Shown in pieces: positions 36,650-49,764 of a DNA stretch of 64,000 nucleotides. How positions within the stretch are numbered: the stretch's first letter is position 1; each line of letters begins with the position of its first letter. The DNA comes from Polyodon spathula (taxonomy: Eukaryota; Chordata; Actinopteri; Acipenseriformes; Polyodontidae). The notes beneath the pieces are model-generated. The model did no database searches and was not told the DNA's origin. It worked only from the letters and a program-made list of their open reading frames with translations. Where the stretch lies: assembly GCF_017654505.1 (NCBI RefSeq), contig NC_054553.1, positions 562,001 to 626,000 of the forward strand, given 5' to 3'. The position numbers were made by a program, and so were the translations under genes.

Positions 36650-36924
36650 ACTATTTGTTGCCGAAGTGTTTATCATGGACAAAGAGCTCAGTCCGTTTTA
36701 CTTCCAGAGAGCCGGGTTCTAGCTTGCGTTGCTGTAGAGAGAGCAGCAGCACACATCTGGGGCATCAATTCGAAAAGCAAAAGTTCCAGATGCTCCGTTA
36801 GTTTGGGCGCTGGGATACGGATTGGACACGCTGGGTCTGCAGCGCGTCTACACACCTTCATGAAAACAAAGCAGATTTCAGTGCAGACCCCTCGGTGAAG
36901 AAGACATCATTTAGATCGCTTCAA
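36650..36924 (+). other. Putative 5'UTR exon and promoter of the CRACD-like gene
   Basis: A locally CpG-richer segment (about 36,690-36,900, with GCGCTGGGATACGG and GCAGCGCGTC) ends in TTCAA followed by GTAAGTAC, a strong splice donor at 36,925. The next supported exon of the same strand is the first coding exon at 47,762. The left edge (transcription start) is a guess; no TATA box is placed well. Confidence 0.5.
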
Positions 36925-37757
36925 GTAAGTACAAGGAAGTTTCTTTGCAATTAGTATTTTGTTTGACCCAATATTTTACTGGGTTTTTTTTTCACACTCA
37001 TTTTAGTTGTTTTGCAGCAGTAGCGGTCTGAAGCAGAATACGGTGATGAAATGCAAAGTTAGTCATTACCACAACAGTATTTAACCCTTTAAGGTACATA
37101 TGTGTCCCACAGATAAATGGTCTGAACTTTATTATTTTTTGCAACGAGGTACACGACACGGGGTTTAAAATGCACTGGCAGGCTCGATCTGCTCATCCCA
37201 GTGGTCAGCTTCCTCCCTCTGATACGGATGTGTTTTTAAAGAAGAACCCGTTTGAACAACCGCTTAGTTCCTTGTCTGCCTTAAGGGGTTAATTGCTACC
37301 CCACAGTGACCAGATTGTTCCTAGTTGCTGTGCCCATAATAATGTAGAATACTATAGTGTCCCATAGGAGCAGCCAGAACACTGTAGTATATTATGAATT
37401 GCATGTGTGGGACCGCCTGCTTCAAATACAATGCATTTGTAAGACATAAAACCCTGTAAACCAATTGAGATACATCAGCGTGTTTGAAAACAATGCTCCA
37501 AGAATGAGGTGGCAGACAAAATCAACCCCCCCCCCCCAAAAAAAAACAATGAAAAAGAGTGCAATCAATACAGTGCGGGTGGGGGGACTCTCTGTGTAAA
37601 GTGGTCTGTGCTGTTCCCTTTGTTCCTTTAGCACTTAGACGCATTACACAGGATCTGCATTGATTACTTAACAGCTTTTATTGATATTCGGCGGCAGCCC
37701 CGCAGAGGAGCTCTGTGTCTTCTACTGGAATCTGCCCTCGCAGCAGAGCAGGCCAGA

Positions 37758-38278
37758 CAAGCTCCAGAGTGTTAGAGCCACAAGCTCCAGAGTGTTAGAG
37801 CCACAAGCTCCAGAGTGTTAGAGAGCCACAAGCTCCAGAGTGTTAGAGAGCCACAAGCTCCAGAGTGTTAGAGAGCCACAAGCTCCAGAGTGTTAGAGCC
37901 ACAAGCTCCAGAGTGTTAGAGAGCCACAAGCTCCAGAGTGTTAGAGAGCCACAAGCTCCAGAGTGTTAGAGCCACAAGCTCCAGAGTGTTAGAGAGCCAC
38001 AAGCTCCAGAGTGTTAGAGAGCCACAAGCTCCAGAGTGTTAGAGAGCCACAAGCTCCAGAGTGTTAGAGAGCCACAAGCTCCAGAGTGTTCGAGCCACAA
38101 GCTCCAGAATGTTCGAGAGCCACAAGCTCCAGAGTGTTCGAGAGCCACAAGCTCCAGAGTGTTAGAGGAGCCACAAGCTCCAAAGTGTTCGAGAGCCACA
38201 AGCTCCAGAGTGTTAGAGCCACAAGCTCCAGAGTGTTCGAGAGCCACAAGCTCCAGAGTGTTAAAGCCACAAGCAAGC
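37758..38278. repeat. 23/25-bp minisatellite, about 21 copies
   Basis: Units built on GCCACAAGCTCCAGAGTGTT, either 23 bp (GTTAGAGCC) or 25 bp (GTTAGAGAGCC, from an extra AG). Toward the right end GTTCGAG replaces GTTAGAG. False ORFs run through both strands. Confidence 0.95.
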
Positions 38279-39625
38279 AGCTGAGCAATGCAATGCAACG
38301 GCTCTCAGGCACGCTCCAGTTTTGTTGTTTCTCATTTCATAACAGTGAAGTGGAATTGTCTCCTTTCAAAACAATAGGAGTTATTATTAAATACTGGGTT
38401 AAACCCCTGGCCATTCTTTCCAAATACTATCTGCATGCTAAGCAGCACAGTGGATTTATGTCTGCATATCAAAGCATCTTGCTCTCATCAATTTGCACAC
38501 GTATACAATCCTTCTGTGCAGTATGTACTGTGTAAAGGGGAAGTATATGTGCAATGCTGAAGTATCAGGTCATGCCAATGAAGAGTACTTGGCTTGAATT
38601 AACACATGGTCATTGTTGCGATGGTGTGCTTGTTAAATTCACACCTTGCAAGCTGTACTGTCAGATTCATTAAGGTTCAGGGTGTAAGCCACAAAAATAC
38701 CATATTAAACAGACAGCATCAACACAGCAGATACTCTGTCTAACACAGTGTTGGGAGCACTTTACATACAGTCAAGGTCTTCCCGCTGGGACGTTACTAA
38801 AACTTTGGACTTTAGGGCATTGCCATTTGCCATTACAGGGGCACATGTAGTTTTGCAAAGGCATCTGCACATTAGTTTAAAAAGGGTTTGTGTGAAGCGA
38901 TAGCTAATAGGAAATGAAAGCACCCAGTCGCTCATCCCAGAGTCTTTTCCTGTTTATTTGCATCACATTTCTAGCATGAAGGAGGCTCTGTGCAGTGCTG
39001 TGCTGCTCAGGCTGACACGATCCCAGTTGAGAGGAATGGAAACAGACAGCTCAGTGTTGACTAGCCTGCGGTGCACATGTTCTGGCGGCTCTGGGATGAG
39101 ATTGTGACCCCGGGCAGGAAATGTGGCCCCTGGCAGAGTATCTCTGGGAGCTCTCTCCTCCCCCTGGTCCCGTATCCAGCCCTCTTTAGTCATGGAGCAG
39201 AGGGGAACGTGTGGGTCTTGTGATATCCATGACAAATTTCATCAGGAACAAAAGTAGTATTAATGTCACAGACTACATTACTGTATTAGTCCTCGTTTGT
39301 TTGATTCAATAAACAGAAGAAAAAAAAAAGTTTGAATCTGGTGGCTAGTTGGTCTAAAGACCAAAATGAAGAGGCCTTCCAGCATGGATAGCCATGAGCC
39401 AGAATGCTGGTTTCCTGCTTTATACAGTGTGTGCTGTGATCTCTGAATAGAATTCCAGAAGGATGGCAGTGTGGGTGTTGCTTTTGATTGTATTGGTTGG
39501 TTGGTCTGGAGGCTGAATTCACTGAGCATCAGCATGCCAGTAAAACGCACAGCGACCCATGTTCATAATTGAACTTTGAGGTCCTACAGTTAATTGTGTA
39601 ATTAGAGCTGTTAGGGCTGAGTGGA

Positions 39626-39627
<2 letters not shown>

Positions 39628-39680
<53 letters not shown>
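39628..39680. repeat. (ATT)n microsatellite
   Basis: About 17 uninterrupted trinucleotide repeats. Confidence 0.95.
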
Positions 39681-40832
39681 GTTCTTCTCAGTCAGTGGCC
39701 TTAATTATGCCTTGGTAAGTAAACTGGCTAAAACGAAATCCGAGTCCCTCTTTCAAAGGTAGGGCAGAGGCAGGGGGCAGGATGCTGCTGGCTTCAGCGT
39801 AAGGGTGAAATCTAACTTGTACTGCTTGAGCGAGTCAGGGTGAAAGCTTGGGTCAGGGGTCATGCCTGGGAGTGATCTGCTAACACCTCGGCCTAACCCA
39901 CAAGCCCATATCCTGAACATGACACTGTAAACAGAATGCAGTGGAACAGTTTAACGACAGCAGTGTGGGTCTAAGTGGAGTCAGACCCAGAGTGTCCTGG
40001 TTATGTCAGCCATGTGTACACGGTGCTGTCATCTTTCTATATATTCAGGTAAAACCAAAAAAGTACTCTAAAAAATGTGGCTCTGGTACAGTATGTTGAA
40101 AACTAAGCTGTGGGTTTATTTGATTGTGTCCCGACAAGGTACTGGATACCGGCAGGAAGATGCTTTCATTGCGCAGCAGAAACATTGTTGCTGTTATAAT
40201 GATTTAGCTGCTTTTCAGCTCTTGTTGTCAGCTGTAGATATAAACAACACAAGCTGGATCAGCCACAGGGTCTTTGTGTTAGTAAGCACCAGTGCCACCT
40301 AGCAGGTACCATGCGCTCTGTATTGAGTTCTGTGTATTTGAGTGTATTTATGTCAGGCAAGCGTAATAATTGCAACAAGAAGCAAGCCGGGTGATTGCAA
40401 ACATCAGAAAAAGATAAAGGGCACATTAAAAAAGAAAGCTATGAACATTTAAATCTACTTCCCAACATTGCTTAAGGATTTGCTAGGATTTACACGCTGT
40501 TTGAACTAATATTTCAAAAGGCATTTTTAGGTTGTTTCAGCTGTAGTGTCCGCAGCTAGTGTCAGGAATCTTAAGTAAAATGAAGGTTTTTTTTAATTTT
40601 TTTTTTATTGCTTTAGCAAAAATATTTGTTTCAGTATACTGGCTGAACTGAATGTTCAGGGGAAAATATCTGACCGACATTCCTGTAAACTTTAAAAAAA
40701 AAAAAAACAACCTGGGATTGTGAGATACAAACTTCCTTTAAACTTTTCTTGTAAAGGACTGGGTCACAGCCCTCTTAACCAGCTCCACACCTTTGAATTG
40801 AATCAGATCAAACTGTTTCCTTTATCGTGATT

Positions 40833-40950
40833 CGTTGATAGATGAAATGGTAGCTGTATTAGTCCAGAGATGATAGACAAAGAGAAGGTGATACCTTTTA
40901 TTGGATTTAGTTAGTCTAATAAAATGTATCGCGTCTCCTTCTCTTTTTTT
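40833..40950. mobile_element. Short dispersed-repeat fragment with hairpin
   Basis: AAAGAGAAGG, GATACC and TTTTATTGGA are followed after a short loop by CTAATAAAAT, GTATCGC and CCTTCTCTTT, giving a hairpin. GATACCTTTTATTGGA resembles the tail of tRNA-type SINEs in vertebrates. The family could not be fixed. Confidence 0.4.
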
Positions 40951-43900
40951 ATCATGATTGGAATTCTCAAACGCAGATGTGTTCTTGTTAATGCTCTAGA
41001 CCTGCATTGTGAAAGAACCCTATTGCACAATGCTGATGTGATGGCATGGTAGTTCACAGAGAGAGAGGTCTGTATTTCTGGAAGAGCAGTGCTTACTATG
41101 GTAGGAAGACTGTCCAACATAAATGTACTCTTAATGAAAGAAATCTGAAAAGGAAAGACTTAGCAGCGTATTACTGTGCGTTGTATATTGCTGAAGCAGG
41201 ATGTTGAATGAAAAAATATTATTTCTGGAAAGCTGACGGCTGGCAAGGATTGGGAAGAAAGAGACTGTGTTCTGAGCTGCAGCCTGGTCTAGATCAGGTA
41301 AGGTGTGCAGCGGCCACAGCAAGGAGGTTACATACGCTTGACTACCTTCTCAAAGCTGTCTACTCCAAACATGAGCACTGTGTCTTCAGATTGTGACAAA
41401 CACACCAAGCCACCAATAAACAGCTCTCAAGTCATTCAGTGTAGTTGCTTGTGAGTAGTCTGAAGTTGGTGTAAATAGCTTTGAGAAGCTAGTCTGCTGT
41501 GATGAAACCTGCTTTCTTTGTGCTTCTAGAAATAGCTTCGTAGACCTGGTTCTTTGCTTTGGTTTTAATCTTAGCCAAATCCCTTACAGTCCTCGAAGTG
41601 AAAATTCTTTCCCAGGTTCTGTTCTGAGCTCCAAAAAAACATCCCAAAAAAGAAACTGGACTCAAACACAAGCACAGCTTTTATATGTAATACAATTGTG
41701 CAATGCAGAGAGGCCAGGATCTGATTAGCCTATTCAACACAAATGAAACTGTTTTGAATGTCTTATGTGATTGCAGTCAATTGAATGAGGACCTCTACCT
41801 GTGTCTGTTCTGCTCTCAGTGCCTCTGGGTACGGTGGCCTTTGTGTGCATCTCTTGTATAATTGGCTTCTGGAAACAAAAGTGTGACATCATTTTAAATG
41901 AAAAAGGCACTTCAACAGTGATCTTTTGAAAGTTTTTTTGTCAGACAAAGAGTATCCATTCCTGTTTGGAAGTTTTTTTTTCTTATATTTGTATTGTCCC
42001 ACCCCTGTCTGGGTTGTGTTTGTGAGAATCTGGAATACAGGCCGAGCTGTTAGAACAAGCCCTTCCCATTCTGGAGACAGGCCAGTGTTGTAGGAGGGCC
42101 TCTTTCAAAGTTAGCAGCGACATTATCTTGCTAGTAATTGCATCGGCATGCTGGCTTTGTGTATCTGCGTGTGGCACTTAGAGGACTAGCGGCGGCTGAC
42201 GACTGATTCTTGTACTGTAGTGTGAGCACAGGGCTCCTTCTGTTAAAAGGATGAAGTAAAGGGCAGCTCTCTACGTGTCTCTCTCTCTCTTTGTACCTCA
42301 GTAGACCATGGCTGGATTGTATAGCTGTCTGCAAGGTAAAAAGTAAGTAAGATACTTTTTTTTTAAATGTTATTTTATGAAAGAAACAAACAAACAGAAA
42401 GATGTGAGATCTCACATGTAGAAATCCTGTAGTAAACACTAAACTGTCACAAGACCTGTGGTAGTATCTGTCTCATTGTCTCCTCCTATTGTATTCTTTG
42501 ATATGGGATAATTGACTGCTATAGGTGTACAATGAACGCTCTCTGTCTGAGTAGTCAAAGAAAAGGTGTTATTTCCTAGTAGTCCTGAAACTGAAAGCCC
42601 TTGCTGGTACAGTAGCTTAAATTGATTCTCAGATCACTTCAGCATGGATAGGAAAACAGCAAAGCAGTAAACTCTGTCTAATATGCTGAGGGAAACTGTG
42701 TCATTGAATAGTAGCCAAACTGGACTCCTTTCCTAAAACCCCTGTCTGTACAAAGGCCAGGCTTTCAAAGCAGTTTAAAGGACATAGTCAGTTTCATTCC
42801 AACATCTAAAACCTCCCTTTTCATACTGATCCAAAGTGGGGTCAATAGTGCCTTTCCTGCGTTTGCCTTTACAGTATAGACCAGTGCATTTCTAAAGTTG
42901 TCATTTGACATTTGGCAGATAAAGCTGTTGGAGCATTTAAAGAGACAGTGCTGTCCGTAACAGAGCCACGCTTTTGTTGCATAAATAGGATTTTTCAATG
43001 TAAGTTACTGTAATTTCAAAATCAAAGCGAGTATGGGACAGTATTTACTTGGAGTCAGTTAACAAGCATTCCTTCCAGCTCAGGGGTTTATGGAGCCTGT
43101 TTCAGAGCATGTGTGGTACTGTCTGGTTAGCAGTAATGAGCTATGGTTTGAACTCGCTCCTAATCTTTTTATCTCAGGTGGTGTTGGATCCCAGGGCTGC
43201 TCTTTGTCACTTGGTCTATAACCTGTCTATAGGTTTAGGGCTAAACAGATTCCACACAGGGGATGGAATTCACAACAGCAGCTATACTCTAGCCCCAGGC
43301 TGCCAAAGTGCAGAATGCTCCTAATATCATTTTATGTTTGATGCTTAAACTCGGGCCTCCTCCAGCCGCAGCCCCTGCTTCACACTGCAGGAAATGCTGT
43401 AAGGAGCGCCTTGGAGAGTGTGCTGTCCTGGCGTCGCTGCTGTTCAGTCTGCATGGTCTGTGTTTAATGGAAGTCATGGGAGCTGGAGTAACTTTTCCAG
43501 CTGCCTAAGGTTGGGTTTCTGAAAGGAGTCTCCCTCTCTTCACTGTAACGCTAACCGTTGTTTTGCATGATGGCCAAAATAAGTCAGACCCAACTGAATG
43601 TTCTCTGTAGTTTTTAAATGTATTGCATTCTGATTTAAGCGTTAATGTCTGCTGGATGACAGCTGGGTGTTAGACGAGGTCATGACGAGGCTGCGGAGGG
43701 TGTTCATGTCATTCTGATGGTTTAAAATGAGTTCTGGAGGCAATGCCACACTGGGTTCAGAGTGTCACTGCTAGTGCTGTCCATGATCCATGAGTGAGGA
43801 GACCATGCAGTGAAAACAATTCAGTGATGGAAGGTGTGATGGAAACAGTGCCCTCTAGGTCAATGATTCATAACTGACTCCTTCCATTAAATTGACAAGA

Positions 43901-44782
43901 CAAGACACAGCGTGCTGGCCTGTGAATCATTACCAGAGCTTCACTGTGCCAGAATTAGCTGACTGTCAACAGCAACAGAATACACGTTAGCTAGGTAGGC
44001 TTCAGGAAATGATAGGATCTCTCTGGCTTGTTTTCCAATGCTGCCAATTATGTGTCTAAATAACTGGTATTTGTCAATTGCTATTCTGGAAGCTTCAAAG
44101 CGGTTCATTTTGAATAAAAACTGTTAATCGTCCTAGTCTCCTCATGTGAGAGTGTGTATGAGCGTGTGTGTATACATGGGTGTGTGTGTGTTGCTGATTG
44201 ATTTGCCACACAGTAGCACTGGGTGTTGCTTGTATGAAAGATTTCAAACTGTTTCTTGCTGGTCGTTCTCCCACTTAAAGGTGACGTTAAAGCACTTTTA
44301 AGAACAATTTTTTTGTTGTTGTAAGTTTGCACTTGGCACAGTGACTCTGTCCCTTTAGTAGGCTGTTCAGAAAGAGCTTGTAGTGAGTGAAGTATGTGTG
44401 TTTATGTAAAGAATGTTCCCTAAGCTTCTTCTTGAGCTGTTGTTGTTGGAATCTCGTCACAGAAATGTTTTCAATCTGTAAAAACAACAGCAATCAAACT
44501 CTGTATGGGATCTCCAGTAACAATGGTTAGCTACAATATGCTACACTACATTACAGTACAATACAATACAATACAGTACATATTGTATCGAGCTCCACAA
44601 ACGAGGAGCACAGCAGCAAAGAGTTCTGGTTCCAGTTGATTTAAGACAATTGTTTTGAACAACTGCAGTGAGAGTTCTGCACTGTCTGATCTGAAAGAAT
44701 GAATAGGAATGTACAGAGTTAGTAGTTCTTGCAGATAGAATGGCCCTGATCCATGAAGGACCGTATAAGTTATTGCGGCAAC

Positions 44783-44785
<3 letters not shown>

Positions 44786-44851
<66 letters not shown>
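44786..44851. repeat. (GA)n microsatellite
   Basis: About 33 uninterrupted GA dinucleotides. Confidence 0.97.
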
Positions 44852-44854
<3 letters not shown>

Positions 44855-45997
44855 TGTCTACGTTATCTTCTTCCAGAAAACATGTCATTAGAAGCAATCA
44901 TGCCAATACTTTGTGCAGATTCGAAAAATATAAAATGTGAGTAATTACCGTAAATAAACTAAACCCTTAAAAACTGAATTTTGAAATAATGATCTGCAGA
45001 ATTTCTCCTCATCCCTGACACAATCCATAGAAAGGTCAGTGTACACTGGTCTTCGGGCACAGAGGTAGAGGGTAAACAGCTGCATACACAGATTCCATGA
45101 AAATGTACAAACTGGAAGGACTCTTGAGGTCTCCGTTAGGGAGGAAGCAGGATTTGCTGGCCTTGTTGTTCCTTTATTTCCCTGCATTCCATGCAGATCT
45201 TAATTTCTATTTAAAAGCGGAGCAGCTCTGGTAAAGTGGGAGTGTGTGGCGGATTGTGCAGCTAGGATCTGACCCCAGACAGTCAGACACATTGACGTGT
45301 GCTGTATCAGGGATCGTACCAGGGGAAGACCCAGGGAAATGTCAACAGATCAGAGCACAACTTAACTTCCAGAATCGACACTTTTTAAGATTTTATTCTA
45401 ATGCAAAGTTTGCAGTGTTCTTGAAAGGGGAAATCCGACTGCTTATGCAACAGTCATCTCTCCCCCTATTGAATCAATGGAGACTTAGCAGAGATGAAGT
45501 TCACCCCAGTAGTGTTGGATTGTTGGACTGTTGATTTTGCTTTCGTTGGTAACATCCACTTTGAGTTCAGGTATAGATTCTCCGGTCTGAGACTTGATTT
45601 GCGTGGTTGCTGTGTAATGAGGCTTCTGCAGCACCCTTCATTGCTGGAGTGATGTTATTATTCATGCCAGTTTAATAATACAGCATGCAAAGCCTGCTCC
45701 AAAAACAGAGCTCTGACATTCAAGATGACTTAACCTAATCGTTTTCTCTCATGCACAAACTGTGCAACTGTCTAAATATAAATGTAAGTACTGCTGAGTA
45801 ACCTCTAGTTTGGCAGTACAATATGCAATGTATTTAAAGTCACAGATTGAGCAAGTTGACTTTGCTTTCGAGAAGTTTCTGCGTAATATGTTTGCAAATA
45901 AAAACGAAACAAAGAAAATGTGGGCGTTTATTTCGGAAACCTTTAGAATGCACTGCGCTCCATGATGGGATTTTTTGTTCATTTGAAATCACGTGAT

Positions 45998-46042
45998 GGA
46001 AGTTCATGATGGCGATGTCTTTGTTCACCATCATGAACTTCC
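45998..46042. repeat. Perfect 15-bp stem hairpin
   Basis: GGAAGTTCATGATGG and CCATCATGAACTTCC flank a 15-nt loop with no mismatch. It lies in intron 1 of the CRACD-like gene, with a CACGTGA-like E-box just to the left (TCACGTGAT). Confidence 0.85.
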
Positions 46043-46693
46043 TGAGATATCACCACGGATATGACATCAAATGGACTGCATGATTCATCAGAAAAATAAC
46101 CAAACAGTGGTACTGTTATAAAAGCCAACCAAATCTGCGTTCCGGACTGGGCATTTCAGTCACACCATTTTCTTAGTCTGCAAAAATATATTTATAAATA
46201 CAATATAATGCATAATTTGAAGGAGTAAAAAAGGACCCTTTTTTTCATTGTGTGTGTGTGTGTGTGCGTTTTACACGTCCATTATAATTCAAAGACAGTA
46301 AGATCTTAATGAAATGGGGTTTTCTCATCTCAATTCCAGAGGTTTCATGTGGAGAGATGCTAAGAGCATTATGAGTGAACATGCACACATTCGATGTAAA
46401 GAATATGACTTGTTTGACTGTGCTGAGACCTGATATAATTACAACGTAACCCAGCGCAAATATAATAAAGGCATTTCCTTCCCTGTTCCCATCTCAGGGA
46501 GCAGCCAAAAGCCCAGCTGCAGCCAATTAGTGTTAGCTACACGAGGAAGGCAGTTGATCCACATGGTTCTGTGGAGCAGCGGATAGCCCAGATACTGACA
46601 GACGGGCTTTTCTCAAAATGCCAGCAGTGTGTGAACTTTTTTGACTGCACTTTATTTTTCAAAATAAATTGAAAAAAGCTTTTATACGTACCC

Positions 46694-46916
46694 TGTAATA
46701 ACATGCAGGACACGCAAAAACAAGCTTCAGTGTAATAACGTGCAGGACACGCAAAAACAAGCTTCAGTGTAATAACGTGCAGGACACGCAAAAACAAGCT
46801 TCAGTGTAATAACGTGCAGGACACGCAAAAACAAGCTTCAGTGTAATAACGTGCAGGACACGCAAAAACAAGCTTCAGTGTAATAACGTGCAGGACACGC
46901 AAAAACAAGCTTCAGC
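46694..46916. repeat. 37-bp tandem repeat, 6 copies
   Basis: Units with GTGCAGGACACGCAAAAACA and AGCTTCAGTGTAATAAC are almost identical; the first has ACATGC for ACGTGC. Confidence 0.95.
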
Positions 46917-47774
46917 CTAGGATAACTGGTAAGAAAATGCAATACCACTCTGGTATAAGCCCCACACGTCACAAAGTTTACCAAGCACGCACAATCATGT
47001 TGAGTCTGCTCACTTCTGCTGCCTCTGGTGAAAGTGCACTTTCTTTAGCAGACTCTTTTCAAATGGGAATGTGACATCTGACAGCAGCGATATCTACTGA
47101 TAGCAGCTGCTTACAAAACTTCCTGCAAAAGGGCATCGGTAGCCTTGCCTTAGTTTATTAAAAAGATGTCAGGTGCTCATGCAAGGGGCTGCGGACTGCA
47201 AAGCAGTAACCGGATATTGACAGGAACCCCAGTGAACCCTGTGTGTGGAACGGAAGGTACGTCCAGCAGGCTTGACATTTTTAATATCATCCACTTGAGG
47301 TTCACACGCTGGAATCTACAAGCGTGCAGCGTGATATGTGTTTGTATCATCTTTTAGTGTGCTTACATTTGTACATGTATCTAGGAAAGAGCTTATCCAG
47401 TTGCGTTGAAACCTGGGGACATTCTTTAGAACGTCATTGAGAGTATAGGGGTTGTATGTTTTATATCATTGCAATATTCTACAGTTTTTTTGTTTTTTCC
47501 TGCAAACCTAACAACTAATTGTCTTAGACAGTTGGAAACAAGATTTGGCTTATGTGTTACATTCACAAATAATAATAGAAATACAAAATAAATCGGTGTG
47601 CAGAAGGGATTTAGAGAAGAAAATCCTCTTGATTTTAGTAAACTCCTATTTGATTGTGCCAGCTCAAACTGAAGTGCTGCTCGGTTGTTCCCTGTGAAAG
47701 TGGCTGAGGTGCTATTCTGTGCATGGGACCTGAATAAATAATGCCCCTCTGTCTCTTACAGCGAGTTCGGTATT

Positions 47775-49723
47775 ATGGCTTCGGGACTTCCAGATGCAGG
47801 TCCGACGCTGGAGCCAATGGAGAAGGCTGAGGAATGCCCAGGTAAGCAGTTGGGTGCTGTTTTTAAAGGAGCCGTCTAGTCGAGCTCAGTGCTTTTACTG
47901 GACAGTGTTTCTTTTCCTTTTTTACAGGTTGCTGGCTCAGGCTTTCCCTGTGGTTTGTTTCTGATTTCGTTTTTCGGTGCCTGTTTATTGGAGAAAGTCC
48001 TTAGACGGAACAACTGCTTTAGTGTTTCAACCAAAACTCACTGGTTCAAACCCTGCATAAAGCCATCGTGTAAACAGCCCTGCTGTTTCTCACTTAATCT
48101 AATCTTGTCTTCAGGAGGGAAGGCTGGCAGGGAAAGTGCATCTCGGTGCTGTTTATTCCTGCTATCTGATTGAGTTAGTCCTGTCTGCAGTGCTGTGTGG
48201 ACACTAAGGCACGATTCCGGTAAGCGATATGACTTTCCCTTTCAGTCCCTCAACACAGAACGAAGGATGCAACTCGCTTTACTTTTCTTAGCTGCAGCAA
48301 CTGAATGAGGGGAAGCGTGTGCTCATGCACATGTGCAGCAATATGTATTCATGTTGAAATTTGCTCTGGCACTCAATTCCAAGCCTCACTCATGATTCCA
48401 TTAGCACACGTGCTTCACTGCAATACCAGAAGGACTGGCACTGCAGATGTGATTGCTCTGTATTTATGTTTTATTTTTTTGCTTTAACTGGCACAGTCAG
48501 GCAGACAGCTGGTTGAATGGAATGTTTTGGTCACATGTTTTCAATTGGTCATTTTGAAGCTTCATCTTCAGCAAACAGTACTGTACTCGTTTACTTGCTT
48601 TAGGAACATTTTTTTTTTATTCCACATGAATCGTATGTTCATATACAAGCCTTTTAAACCATGCAGAGGGGTAGCGCCGAAGTGAGAAAGTAACTGGTAT
48701 CCCTCGCAGCTTAGTTAATAAACACAGGCTGATTTTAAGCAGCTGTCTTCATGTAATTGCCCTGCATCTGAGATTTATCTAAAAAGATCAGTTTGATCAA
48801 AAAGAGCTATAACAACTGAAAGAGCGGTCCGCACAGCCACTAGTGCAAGTGCTTGTGCCTCAGCTTTAAACCAGCAAGAAATTACAGCAAACAACTGACT
48901 GAGGGGAGTGGGGCTGGATCCATGTTCCATTCAAAAAAATCTGCACAGGTAACTGCTTCTGATGCTCCTGGTTACCAAGGGAACAGTTACATCAGGGAGG
49001 GGCCACAAAAACCATTCACGCTTCAGAGCAAATGCAACAGGGAATGCCACAAAACCGTTTTTTTAAAGCAACACAATAGGAAGGCGACTGCGTGAATGCC
49101 ATCAAAATAAAATACCGTGCAAGTTTCATTTGCCTTGCTCTTCGAGTGTACTCGCGTTCCGGCTCCTTGTTCAGTGTGTTTTTCAAGATCTTGAGGGATT
49201 TATCTGAGAAGAACAGGCCGCCTGTTATATAGAAAGTTTTTTTATTTTGATTATTTGAAGAAGCAAGTCTCTCATTTCGAAGCCACAGGCTCTCCCACAC
49301 TAAATGTTTTTTTTGACGGAGTTGACAGTTATTAGTTTTCACAGGCCCTGAGCCAAACAGCCACAAAGTGAAACACTCCTGGAATGCATTGTTTGATACT
49401 GCATTATGAACGACATGTTTAACAAAAAAGAGAAGAAAAAGCAAAAAAAAAAAAAAGAAGTTCTGAAATGCGTTTCCCTTCCTCAGCGTGGAATGTGATA
49501 CATGACCCTGGGTGTTCTGCACTACTTCCTATCCCTTCTGAGAAAGCACTGAGGCGATAATGAAAAAAATGTGTGCGGGTTGTTTTTTCAAGTGCAGAAC
49601 TCCACGGGAGCCCTTTGTGATCAATTTTTCATATCTCTGACCACCTTGTGTAATAGTGTCATACAACATTCCAGGATCGCTGCAGCCTTCTGTGCTTACT
49701 CTACCAGCACCCCTGATGTATCC

Positions 49724-49764
<41 letters not shown>

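Larger units (their letters stand above)
36925..47761 (+). other. Long first intron of the CRACD-like gene
   Basis: About 10.8 kb with no supported coding exon. It contains the 23/25-bp minisatellite at 37.76-38.28 kb, an ATT microsatellite, a hairpin repeat at 40.83 kb, a GA microsatellite, a perfect hairpin at 46.0 kb and a 37-bp repeat at 46.7 kb. Open frames here are short and have no family resemblance. Confidence 0.5.

Noticed and set aside
37758..38278. Array regarded as a possible CRISPR
   Set aside because: Units are contiguous with no unique spacers and the DNA is vertebrate, so it is an ordinary minisatellite. The same reasoning applies to the other arrays.
49016..49522. 168-codon minus-strand frame with a hydrophobic Phe/Leu run
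   Set aside because: The run comes from an A-rich tract on the plus strand. The frame lies in an intron, has no recognised domain and no promoter or splice support.
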